Positions 16,976 through 24,393 of a stretch of 64,000 nucleotides of DNA are shown here, piece after piece. The notes beneath the pieces are model-generated. The model was not told where the DNA came from, did not search any database, and saw nothing but the letters and a program-made list of their open reading frames with translations. The stretch is from a virus. Position 1 is the stretch's first letter. Every line of letters starts with the position of its first letter. Where the stretch lies: positions 1 through 64,000 of IMG/VR virus record IMGVR_UViG_3300042455_001850. One strand, given 5' to 3'. The translations under genes were made by a program, and so were the position numbers.

Positions 16976-17836
16976 ATGAAAAAAATTATTTTAACAGAAT
17001 CACAAAAAATAAAACTACAACAATATCTTAAAGAAGAAAAAAATATTCGTATGTATGTTTTTGATTGGGATGACAACATTTTAAGGATGCCTACAGAGGT
17101 TAAAATGGAGAAGAATGAAAACGGTAAGTGGGTCCCATTAAGAGTTTCCACAGAAGATTTTGCTCATTTTAGAACTGACCCTAATTATAGAACAACCCCT
17201 GATTCATTTTCCGATTTTACAAATAATGAGGCTTTTTTAATTGACGCAAAAAAAGCTATTAATAATAAAAGTTTTGCACCAAGTTACAAAAAATTTATTG
17301 AATCATTAATATACGCAAACCCATTCGCAATTAATACTGCTAGGGGTCATAGTCCAAACACATTAAAAGAGGGGGTAAAACTTTTCATTCAAACGGTATT
17401 AAGTGATGATGAAAAAATGATGATGATTAATAATATCAAAAAAGAATTACCACAAAGTTTAGTAAAAGGATTAAACAATAAACAATTAATAGATTTATAT
17501 TTAGATGAGATGGGTGAGTTTTACCCTGTTACTTCTGAAGAGTTTGGTGATAGGTTTGGCCTTAATGTAAAAGGTGGGGCTTCAAATCCTGAAAATTCTA
17601 AAAAAGTGGCTATTGCTCACTTTGTAGAAAAGGTGTTTAAAAACGTAGAAAAATTAATCCAAAGTGGTGAATATACAAAAGTATCTTTTGGTTTTTCTGA
17701 TGATGATGTTAGAAATGTTAAAGCTACGGTTGAGTTACTGGAAGATGAATTATCTAAAATGTATCCTGAAATACACTTTGTTATATATGATACATCTGAC
17801 GGTGGGAATAAAAAAATAGTTATTGAGAAAGAATGA
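16976..17836 (+). CDS. HAD-like phosphatase with N-terminal tag
   Basis: A 286-residue protein. Residues 1-21 (MKKIILTESQKIKLQQYLKE) are a helical tag. Then MYVFDWDDNILRMP gives HAD motif I (D30, D32), INTARGH gives motif II (Thr), and FGFSDDDVRNV near residue 240 gives the acidic motif IV. The long middle insert with ANPFAINTARGHSPNTLKEG and DEMGEFYPVTSEEF is not typical of small HADs. The substrate is unknown; nucleotide or polynucleotide 5'/3' phosphate is possible. The tag before a complete enzyme suggests that it is packed in the virion head and injected (inference). The stop overlaps the following small lipoprotein gene. Confidence 0.82.
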   Translation: MKKIILTESQKIKLQQYLKEEKNIRMYVFDWDDNILRMPTEVKMEKNENGKWVPLRVSTEDFAHFRTDPNYRTTPDSFSDFTNNEAFLIDAKKAINNKSFAPSYKKFIESLIYANPFAINTARGHSPNTLKEGVKLFIQTVLSDDEKMMMINNIKKELPQSLVKGLNNKQLIDLYLDEMGEFYPVTSEEFGDRFGLNVKGGASNPENSKKVAIAHFVEKVFKNVEKLIQSGEYTKVSFGFSDDDVRNVKATVELLEDELSKMYPEIHFVIYDTSDGGNKKIVIEKE

Positions 17837-17952
17837 GGTTAATTTTAATAATATTAGGTGTCACTATTTTATTTTCTTGTAAAAGTACAAGAAATGGTGA
17901 TTGTGATGCTTACAGTAAAAATGAAGTAAAAAGTGAAGTTAATCAGATGTAA
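17833..17952 (+). CDS. Small lipoprotein (39 aa), spanin-like candidate
   Basis: Too short for usual gene calling. ATG at 17833 overlaps the TGA of the upstream gene (ATGA). The sequence begins MRLILIILGVTILFSC, a hydrophobic signal ending in a lipobox with Cys16, then a short polar mature part (KSTRNGDCDAYS and a KNEVKSEV helix). This is the layout of tiny outer-membrane lipoproteins, including Rz1-type outer spanins. No inner-membrane partner is adjacent, so spanin function is only a suggestion. Its last 20 nt overlap the next gene in another frame. Confidence 0.6.
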   Translation: MRLILIILGVTILFSCKSTRNGDCDAYSKNEVKSEVNQM

Positions 17953-18877
17953 TACTTGTGAAGATGTTGTTAGATTAGTACATACTAAGTGGAAGACTTG
18001 TGAATGTGGTAAATCTGGTGGTCAATACAATGACGATTTAATTAGTGCTACTATCGGTGGTGACTGTGAAGTTATAGGTTTAAGAAATGATTTTTTTAAA
18101 GAACAACCATTTTCTAAAAAAAGAAATGGTAAAGACGTAATCATACAAGGTGAATACTTGGGTGATAATCAGATACACAGAATCAAATCAGGAAAAGGAC
18201 CAAAATTAAAAATGGAAATTAAAGATAATGGTGATGGAACACATGATATTATCTTTAAAGATAAACGAGATTATACTGTAAATGTAAAAGGTAGTGATAA
18301 AAAGCCCAAAGAACTAAAGGGGGTAACATCTAATACCGAACCAAGTTTTAAAGATAAAAAGGTTAAAAAAGAATCTTTTATTTCTATTAAAAAAATAATT
18401 AAAGAAGAGATGGAAGATTTTGAATGGACAAATCAAATAGACCCATTAGAAAACTTTAAGGAATTCTTTTACGGTACTGGTGAATACGAATCTAATAGAA
18501 AAAATTCTCCAGGTATTTATATTGCTCGTGATATTAAATGGTGGTACAATTGGATTCATGAGATTGAAATGTCTCACGCCAGTTTTTTAGAAGATATTGA
18601 AGACTTAAATAACATGGTACATGACTTAGTTAATCCAATAGATGGTTCAGAAAAATATCGAATCTTAGCTATAGACGTATATTCTTACCTTTCACCCACA
18701 AGACATTTAGGTGGTAAAAATTATTTACAAGATTCAGCTAGAACAATAGTTGATGGTTATGAAACATTAGGTCTTTTTGCTAAAAAAAATAATTTAACTC
18801 TTTTAGAAACTTTATTTATTTTTGAACAGTTCTTGGATAAAATGCGTCATGAAGGTAAACCTTTACACAAAAATTAA
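17933..18877 (+). CDS. Zinc-ribbon protein with internal tag
   Basis: The frame opens at GTG 17933, inside the lipoprotein gene; the first residues (MKLIRCNTC) carry C6 and C9, and KWKTCECGKSGGQYN adds C23 and C25, so this GTG start is needed for an intact four-Cys zinc ribbon. A similar CNTC...CxCGK-GGQYN ribbon occurs in other phage hypotheticals. A basic, extended region follows (to about 135). At about 147-160 SFISIKKIIKEEMED is an internal copy of the helical tag, followed by a 150-residue all-helical domain (DIKWWYNWIHEIEMSHASFL). The composite order suggests fusion of two once separate proteins. Function unknown. Confidence 0.72.
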   Translation: MKLIRCNTCEDVVRLVHTKWKTCECGKSGGQYNDDLISATIGGDCEVIGLRNDFFKEQPFSKKRNGKDVIIQGEYLGDNQIHRIKSGKGPKLKMEIKDNGDGTHDIIFKDKRDYTVNVKGSDKKPKELKGVTSNTEPSFKDKKVKKESFISIKKIIKEEMEDFEWTNQIDPLENFKEFFYGTGEYESNRKNSPGIYIARDIKWWYNWIHEIEMSHASFLEDIEDLNNMVHDLVNPIDGSEKYRILAIDVYSYLSPTRHLGGKNYLQDSARTIVDGYETLGLFAKKNNLTLLETLFIFEQFLDKMRHEGKPLHKN

Positions 18878-18885
18878 TAGAATAT

Positions 18886-18918
18886 AAAAAAAGGGTCCGA
18901 AGACCCTTTTTTATTTTT
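18886..18918. terminator. Bidirectional terminator
   Basis: AAGGGTC (18891-18897), loop CGAA, GACCCTT (18902-18908) flanked by A-run and T-run; between convergent genes ending 18877 and 18911. Confidence 0.9.
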
Positions 18919-19600
18919 TCTTGACTTTACCAATTACCTCATCAATAATACCATATTCCAAAGCTTCATCAGAGCTTAACCATAAATCACGTTGAGCGTC
19001 TTTTTCAACTTGTGAAGGTTTTTTACCACAATACTCACCCAAAAGTTCAAACAACAATTTGTTTGTTTTTTCCCATTCAATCATAGTAATACGTGCGTCT
19101 TGGATATTACCCCCAGCACCACCACTAGATTGGTGTAACATTGTTTTTGAAAAACGTAGAGAACTTCTCATACCTTTTGTACCCGCTCCTAAAAGGACTG
19201 AACCCATTGAAGCTGCCATACCCGTGTTAATTGTTTGGATTTTTGTGTCAATATAGTTCATTACGTCAACCATAGAGAGACCTGATTTAACAGAACCACC
19301 TGGACTATCAATGTGCATTGTGATTGTTTTCTTTGGGTCTTGTTGTGACAAGAAAAGAAGTTGTGCCTGTACCGTGATAGCCATTCTATCATCAACAGGA
19401 CCAGCACACCAAATAATTCTATCCATCATCAATCTATCGAATACTGACATTGCTGCAACGTTCATCTGACGTTCTTCAATAATTGTTGGGGTAACTGAAC
19501 CAATCACGTTTGGTATTGCTGATTGAAAATTTTGGTAGTCGTGTAGGGTTTGTGAGCCAATACCCATATGCTTTATTGCATATTTATCAAATTCTGTCAT
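18911..19600 (-). CDS. clpP: ClpP-like serine protease (S14)
   Basis: A 229-residue ClpP homologue. The catalytic Ser is in NTGMAASMGSVLL (about 130), His in FSKTMLHQSSGG (about 153) and Asp in KDAQRDLWLSSDEALEYG (about 205), followed by the typical GIIDEVI end. Length is close to bacterial ClpP (about 195-210) plus an N-terminal extension of 25-30 residues. No Clp ATPase gene is visible here. Possible roles are use with the host ClpX/ClpA, or as prohead maturation protease, as S14 enzymes are in some phages. It lies on the opposite strand to the structural genes, between a terminator and the divergent 19662 gene. Confidence 0.93.
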   Translation of the reverse strand: MTEFDKYAIKHMGIGSQTLHDYQNFQSAIPNVIGSVTPTIIEERQMNVAAMSVFDRLMMDRIIWCAGPVDDRMAITVQAQLLFLSQQDPKKTITMHIDSPGGSVKSGLSMVDVMNYIDTKIQTINTGMAASMGSVLLGAGTKGMRSSLRFSKTMLHQSSGGAGGNIQDARITMIEWEKTNKLLFELLGEYCGKKPSQVEKDAQRDLWLSSDEALEYGIIDEVIGKVKKK

Positions 19601-19636
19601 ATTTTATCTTTTATTATTTTTTTCTTAAAACAAGAA

Positions 19637-19644
19637 TATTTATA
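19637..19644 (+). promoter_or_regulatory. Late-type promoter box TATTTATA
   Basis: GAATATTTATAA context, 17 nt before the ATG at 19662. Confidence 0.58.
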
Positions 19645-19661
19645 ATAAAACAATTTGTCAA

Positions 19662-22082
19662 ATGAAAAAACCTAATTACGATAATGCTTTAACTCTTTTG
19701 TTTGAAAATAAAGAAAGCAATGAATTAGAATACAACATACTTACCCTTGAGGGTGAAGACTTATATAGAGAACTAGCTTTTATTTTAACAGAACTTTCAT
19801 TAATTGATAGGAATAGTGGTAAAAAAATTATTTCTGAAGGTGAAAGAAGATTAATGGAAGAAAGTTTCATGTCTAGTTTAAGAGATTCATGGAAAAATTT
19901 ATGGGGAACTGCTAATAAACAAGCTCAACAAAATACAGGGAAAAATTTAACAGCACAACAACAACAAGCAATACAACAATCTCAAAAAGCTGTAGCTGAT
20001 GCTACTCAAATATGTATCGAAAGAAAAGAAGCTGATTGGGAAGTTTATGGTACCGATAAAACCGACAAGAGTGAGGAAGCTAAAAAGGTTTGGATGCAGA
20101 AACAAATTAAATCTTGTGTTGAGGAAGTTCTTAGAGGTAGTAAAGGACAATCTATTATTGGTAAATTGGGAGATTTTTTACGTGATACTGTAGTTGGTAA
20201 AGTTTTAGTTGGTGTTATTGCTATAGGTGCTATGGCTTATGTAACAGGAGCTATTGGTTCACATACTAAAACTACTACAAAACAAGTTGATGACGGTAAT
20301 GTAGATGTTTCTGATAGTGTAGTTAAAAACGCTTCTGATAGTACTTTAGATAATCAAGTACATGTTAAGGTTAATCCTGATGGTGGTATAGTTAAAGTTA
20401 AGGTTGGTTCCGATGGTAGTACCGTTGGTGTAATAGAAAGGGACCACGGAGTTACCGATTTAAAACCTGACCAAGTACAACAAGTTGCTGACAATATTAT
20501 TAAAACAATAAAAGATGTTAACAAAGACCCAGACTTAGGTGGGAAACAAGTTAAATCTATCACATTAAAATTCCATTCTGATAAATCTAATACTGATGGT
20601 AATGCTGATTCTGACAATGATGGTGTTCCTGACAGTAATGATTGTAAGGGAGGACCTTGTGCTGAAACACATAATCAGAAAACTATTGACTCTGTTTTGA
20701 AATTAGTAAAACAAGGTTTAGAAAAAGATGGTATTACAACAAAAGTTAAAGTTAAATCAGAAATTGGTGGTTTAGCTAAAGACCAAGTAAGTAAAAATAG
20801 TACTGACGCGAAAGCGGAACAAGGAACTACTGTAAGTGTCGATGGTATAGATGCCCCTATTAAAACTGTTAAAGATACTAGTTTTCAACAAGGACCTTAT
20901 GGACCATTAGTGGATAACCCACCAGCACCAGTTCCTAAAGCTTGTTATTTAGTTTTAAATGGTAAAAAAGTTACTTTAGGTAATGGTGATTACATTTATT
21001 TCTACGGTAAGTTAGTAAATAAAAAAATACAAACAAAAAAAGACGGTCAGACATTTGAAGGTATGATTATTAAAGGTAGTGAAGCTGCTGGAGATACTGA
21101 TTATGATTTAAAAGTATTGGGTGGATTCACACTTGAGGAAAATGCTTCTGGAATAAATAAAGGTAGATATCTATCTGTACAAGTTAATAAACCTGAAGGT
21201 ATTAAAGGTATGTATTTAATTGCATGTGGTACTGAAGGTGAAGGTGGTCAAGGTGGAGAAGACGTTGGCAGAGGTGAGGACAAACCTATTAAAGGTGGTG
21301 ATGAACCAATACAAGGTGACGAACCAATTGTAGAACCTATGGTACCAACTGATTTCTTACAAGGTAACAGAAATATGCAATTAGCTTATTTGGCTAGTAA
21401 CTTCTTACCTGAAGGAAAAGATTTTTGGTCAAACATGTACATTAAAAAAGGAACAGTAATCCCTAGTGGGTTTTTAGATGCCGCTCTAAACCAAGGTAAA
21501 TATGACCCTGAAAAATATTTAACAGCTTTTTATAATAAACTTAAAAAAGATAATTCACTTACTAGAGATATTAATCTTGGTGCGTGGTTAGCTAAAGTAC
21601 GTAGTACAGAAAATTTAGGTTTAATAAAATGGGTTAGGAATACAAGAAAAGGTATTGGTAGTTTTATTAAAAATTTACAAAAATCATTCCCTGAGTTTGG
21701 TATTGGTAAAAGACAAAAAGCTAAATCTGTTAGACCAGGTGCTGAAGGACAAGCTATGGGATTGGCAGGTGAATCTTTAAATGGTAGAGTTGATTTAATT
21801 AATGAATTAAGTGGTTCCGCTGAACAAGCTGGTTTTGACCAAAATCAGTTTATGAAAAATTTACCACAATTTATGGCTATGTTAAGTGCAATGTATTACA
21901 GCGTTGGGGGTACTAAATTACCGTACGACAAGGAAGCTGTATTACAAAAATGTAAAAAATATGGATGTAAAACAGGTGGTGGTACCAAATATAAGAAAAC
22001 AAAGTCAGATGACTATAAATTTTTAGAATCTAATTCACCTTTAAAAGAAGAATTAAATAGAATAAAAAAGTTGATGAAATAA
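19662..22082 (+). CDS. Large internal/structural protein with TM helix and calcium-loop motif
   Basis: An 806-residue protein of unknown function. Visible parts: N-terminal helical region (1-75); Gln-rich coil (85-115); hydrophobic segment VVGKVLVGVIAIGAMAYVTG (about 178-197), a likely membrane-spanning helix; a thrombospondin type 3-like calcium loop DSDNDGVPDSNDC (about 315-327); a Pro/Gly-rich acidic linker (about 525-555); a helical domain with FIKNLQKSFPEFGIG (about 665-680) that resembles a stretch of the 25365 gene product; and a C-terminal tag LKEELNRIKKLMK. The membrane helix and tags suggest an internal head or ejection protein (inference). Late promoter box upstream. Confidence 0.75.
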   Translation: MKKPNYDNALTLLFENKESNELEYNILTLEGEDLYRELAFILTELSLIDRNSGKKIISEGERRLMEESFMSSLRDSWKNLWGTANKQAQQNTGKNLTAQQQQAIQQSQKAVADATQICIERKEADWEVYGTDKTDKSEEAKKVWMQKQIKSCVEEVLRGSKGQSIIGKLGDFLRDTVVGKVLVGVIAIGAMAYVTGAIGSHTKTTTKQVDDGNVDVSDSVVKNASDSTLDNQVHVKVNPDGGIVKVKVGSDGSTVGVIERDHGVTDLKPDQVQQVADNIIKTIKDVNKDPDLGGKQVKSITLKFHSDKSNTDGNADSDNDGVPDSNDCKGGPCAETHNQKTIDSVLKLVKQGLEKDGITTKVKVKSEIGGLAKDQVSKNSTDAKAEQGTTVSVDGIDAPIKTVKDTSFQQGPYGPLVDNPPAPVPKACYLVLNGKKVTLGNGDYIYFYGKLVNKKIQTKKDGQTFEGMIIKGSEAAGDTDYDLKVLGGFTLEENASGINKGRYLSVQVNKPEGIKGMYLIACGTEGEGGQGGEDVGRGEDKPIKGGDEPIQGDEPIVEPMVPTDFLQGNRNMQLAYLASNFLPEGKDFWSNMYIKKGTVIPSGFLDAALNQGKYDPEKYLTAFYNKLKKDNSLTRDINLGAWLAKVRSTENLGLIKWVRNTRKGIGSFIKNLQKSFPEFGIGKRQKAKSVRPGAEGQAMGLAGESLNGRVDLINELSGSAEQAGFDQNQFMKNLPQFMAMLSAMYYSVGGTKLPYDKEAVLQKCKKYGCKTGGGTKYKKTKSDDYKFLESNSPLKEELNRIKKLMK

Positions 22083-22103
22083 AAATAAAATATTTTATCA
22101 GCA

Positions 22104-22111
22104 TATTTATA
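22104..22111 (+). promoter_or_regulatory. Late-type promoter box TATTTATA for tail tube
   Basis: GCATATTTATAA context, 36 nt before the tube ATG, followed by an A-rich leader. Confidence 0.55.
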
Positions 22112-22147
22112 ATTAAACATAACAAAAAATTAAAAAAAAATTAAACT

Positions 22148-22636
22148 ATGGCAGATTTGTTAATGAGAATGCCTGTTCCTTACGAACCAAAGAAAAAGAA
22201 TAGGTTTATATTTAGATTCCCTACACCATTGGGTATCCAAGAATGGTTTGTATCAACAGGTGCTAGACCGACTTATACAGCAGAAGAAACTGAGATTCAA
22301 TTCTTAAATACTTCTACTTTTGTAATTGGTAGATTTACTTGGGAAACAATCGATGTTACTTTCCGTGACCCAATCGGTCCTTCAGCTACTCAAGCACTTA
22401 TGGAGTGGGTTCGCCTTCACTCTGAATCTGTTACAGGTAGACAAGGTTACGCAGCTGGTTACAAGAAAGATGTAGAGTTGGAGTTGTTAGACCCAACAGG
22501 AGTTGTTATCGAAAAGTGGATTCTACAAGGTACAATGATTACTTCAGCTAACTTTGGTGATTTGGATTACTCTTCATCAGATATCGCTGATATCTCTGTT
22601 ACTTTAAGATTTGACAGAGCAATTAGTGTATTCTGA
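22148..22636 (+). CDS. Tail tube protein (T4 gp19-like)
   Basis: A 162-residue protein of the gp19 family. Typical features: N-terminal PVPYEPKKKNRFIFRFP, TWETIDVTFRDPIGPSATQA (about 65-84), ALMEWVRLHSESVTGRQGYA and a C-terminal ISVTLRFDRAISVF strand. It forms hexameric rings stacked inside the sheath. The G+C-richer codon use resembles the sheath gene, consistent with high expression. It is a single-gene unit between a late promoter box and a terminator. Confidence 0.96.
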   Translation: MADLLMRMPVPYEPKKKNRFIFRFPTPLGIQEWFVSTGARPTYTAEETEIQFLNTSTFVIGRFTWETIDVTFRDPIGPSATQALMEWVRLHSESVTGRQGYAAGYKKDVELELLDPTGVVIEKWILQGTMITSANFGDLDYSSSDIADISVTLRFDRAISVF

Positions 22637-22659
22637 TATTTCTTTATTGAACATAAATT

Positions 22660-22699
22660 ATACCCCTTTTATAAATTTTTATATGAAAGGGGTATTTTT
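22660..22699. terminator. Bidirectional terminator after tail tube
   Basis: ATACCCCTTT (22660-22669) pairs with AAAGGGGTAT (22686-22695), followed by T-run; also ends the minus-strand gene at 22698. Confidence 0.8.
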
Positions 22700-23147
22700 A
22701 TTTACTTATTATCCTAAAACCAATTAATTTTTTATTAAAAGTATTATCTCCTACTAAAAAATTTTGACTTTTATGATATAAACCTATATTGAATATTACT
22801 AAACGGTTTAATTTATTTTCAACTAATTGTTCATCAGCACCATCAAAGAAAATAGTACCTCCATTTGGTACTTCATTTAAATAAATAAACATTTTATATT
22901 TTTCATTACGTATTTTTTTATCTAAATGTTTATTTACCGGTTCTGAGTTATTTGTCTTTGTTACATTATTATATAGACCAATCCAATCAGAATTTATATT
23001 TTGTATTTTTTCTTTATTTTCTTCCCAAAAATTATTAACAAAATTTTTATCACCAATAATACCTTGTCCATAAAAATTATCAATGTAGTCTTGGCAAGTT
23101 TTTAAAACTTCATCAGATAAAAAATTGTCTATATAAATAACGTCCAT
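22698..23147 (-). CDS. 2-oxoglutarate/Fe(II)-dependent oxygenase-like protein
   Basis: A 149-residue protein with the prolyl-4-hydroxylase-like double-stranded beta helix pattern: HxD in NKHLDKK (H74, D76), MFIYLNEVPNGGTIFFD (about 86-102), the distal His in LYHKS (H125) and the 2OG-binding Arg in LIGFRI (R145). All metal and co-substrate ligands are present despite the short length. Such enzymes hydroxylate protein residues or nucleic-acid bases; the substrate here is unknown. Transcribed against the structural genes; an overlapping TATTTATAAATA sequence lies immediately upstream. Confidence 0.85.
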   Translation of the reverse strand: MDVIYIDNFLSDEVLKTCQDYIDNFYGQGIIGDKNFVNNFWEENKEKIQNINSDWIGLYNNVTKTNNSEPVNKHLDKKIRNEKYKMFIYLNEVPNGGTIFFDGADEQLVENKLNRLVIFNIGLYHKSQNFLVGDNTFNKKLIGFRIISK

Positions 23148-23167
23148 ATTTATAAATATTTAATGAT

Positions 23168-23200
23168 AAAAAAAAAGACCCTTTTGGGTCCCTTTTTTTT
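23168..23200 (-). terminator. Terminator after peptidase gene
   Basis: GACCC (23177-23181), loop TTTT, GGGTC (23186-23190) with A-run and T-run on both sides; placed just after the peptidase stop on the minus strand. Confidence 0.85.
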
Positions 23201-24215
23201 AATAATCATATCTGAAATACTCTTCATTATCTGTTCCGTAATTTACGATTGAATAACCTCCATTAAATTCATCATAATCCCATAGGTCAGAAAAATCTTC
23301 ATCATCCTTGTAATGATAATCTAAGTCATTGTCATCATTATCCTCATCGTAAAACAAGTCTTCTTTTTCTGTTAGAATAGTTTTAGTATTTTCTTTCTTC
23401 ACAGGAGCCCAAGAAGTTGATACGTAACTAACAATTGGGTCTTCAACTCTTTCGTAGAAGTTTTCACCAAGAGTTTTATGAAGTTTAAGACCTAATTCAA
23501 AACCATTTTGAACCTCGTCAATAACAACATACTCATTTGCTGTGTGGTAACGGTGATAACCTGCTGCCAAGTTCAAACACGAGAAACCAAACTTCTCCAT
23601 CAAAGGCCAAATATCAGTATAAGGGTGACGTTCCCAATGTGTGATACCGTGTTCAGTGATAAGACCACCTACTTTTGAGCCAAATTCAGATTTTTTACCA
23701 AAAAGTTGTTTACCCATAAGTGTCATACTCATTGAGTCTCCTTCAGGTGAATCATACTGAATAGCGTAACCAACATTTTTAAAGAACTCAGGGTCAGCTT
23801 GGCGTGAACCAACACAACCTACTTCTTCCGATACAAAGAATGCTGCTTTAACGTTGTCCAATGTATCCAACATTTCAAGACAAAGATAAACACCACACTT
23901 ATCATCACCACCAATACCGGATGGTTTCATAGTTTCTTTATCGATACCAGTAAGAATAACTCTACCGTTTTCTTCTAATTGAACTACTTTAAAGTTTGGG
24001 TTAACTTTGTGGACAGTATCCGTGTGTGATACAAAACAAGGGTACCATTCAGCTTTACCTTTAGTAACATAGATATTACCGATTTTATCTGTGTAATGCT
24101 CAAAACCTTTTTCTGTCAAGACATTTTGTAAGTAAGTAATCATCAACTCCTCATCACCTGAGTATGTAGGTACTGATAATACTTCTTTTAATCTTTGTAA
24201 TTTTCTATCTTCCAT
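23199..24215 (-). CDS. M20/M28-like zinc peptidase (peptidase T type)
   Basis: A 338-residue metallopeptidase. Ligands of a two-zinc site are visible: H64 and D66 in FVSHTDTVHK, the bridging Asp in GGDDKCGVY (about 102-110), catalytic Glu pair in FFVSEEVGCVGS (E130, E131), D155 in IQYDSPEGD, and the final His in YHRYHTANEYVV. The order is that of M20/M42 aminopeptidases. No small lid domain is obvious, so it may be shorter than PepT. The last 60 residues are an acidic, Tyr/Asp-rich tail. It probably trims di- or tripeptides in the cytoplasm; a phage role is not known to me. It has a near-perfect Bacteroidota promoter. Confidence 0.87.
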   Translation of the reverse strand: MEDRKLQRLKEVLSVPTYSGDEELMITYLQNVLTEKGFEHYTDKIGNIYVTKGKAEWYPCFVSHTDTVHKVNPNFKVVQLEENGRVILTGIDKETMKPSGIGGDDKCGVYLCLEMLDTLDNVKAAFFVSEEVGCVGSRQADPEFFKNVGYAIQYDSPEGDSMSMTLMGKQLFGKKSEFGSKVGGLITEHGITHWERHPYTDIWPLMEKFGFSCLNLAAGYHRYHTANEYVVIDEVQNGFELGLKLHKTLGENFYERVEDPIVSYVSTSWAPVKKENTKTILTEKEDLFYDEDNDDNDLDYHYKDDEDFSDLWDYDEFNGGYSIVNYGTDNEEYFRYDY

Positions 24216-24237
24216 AGTGTGTTTTTTAATTATAAAG

Positions 24238-24268
24238 CAAATATACGTTATGTTTTTACTTTGGCAAA
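24238..24268 (-). promoter_or_regulatory. Bacteroidota housekeeping promoter (TTTG, 19 nt, TATATTTG)
   Basis: On the minus strand TTTG (24268-24265), 19-nt spacer, TATATTTG (24245-24238), 22 nt before the ATG at 24215. Exact match to the known Bacteroidota -33/-7 pattern. Confidence 0.75.
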
Positions 24269-24299
24269 ATTTTTGTTGAAAAAAAATTAAAACTTTTTC

Positions 24300-24307
24300 T
24301 ATTTATA
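24300..24307 (+). promoter_or_regulatory. Possible late-type box TATTTATA
   Basis: Same octamer but 86 nt before the next ATG (24394), so weaker support. The 178-nt gap around it otherwise holds only the divergent peptidase promoter and A-rich DNA. Confidence 0.3.
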
Positions 24308-24393
24308 GAGAAATGAATAAATCTTTACTTTGTTAATAAAGGGTTTAAGATTAAAATATAAAATAATATAAAATATAAAAAAAAGTTTTTAAA

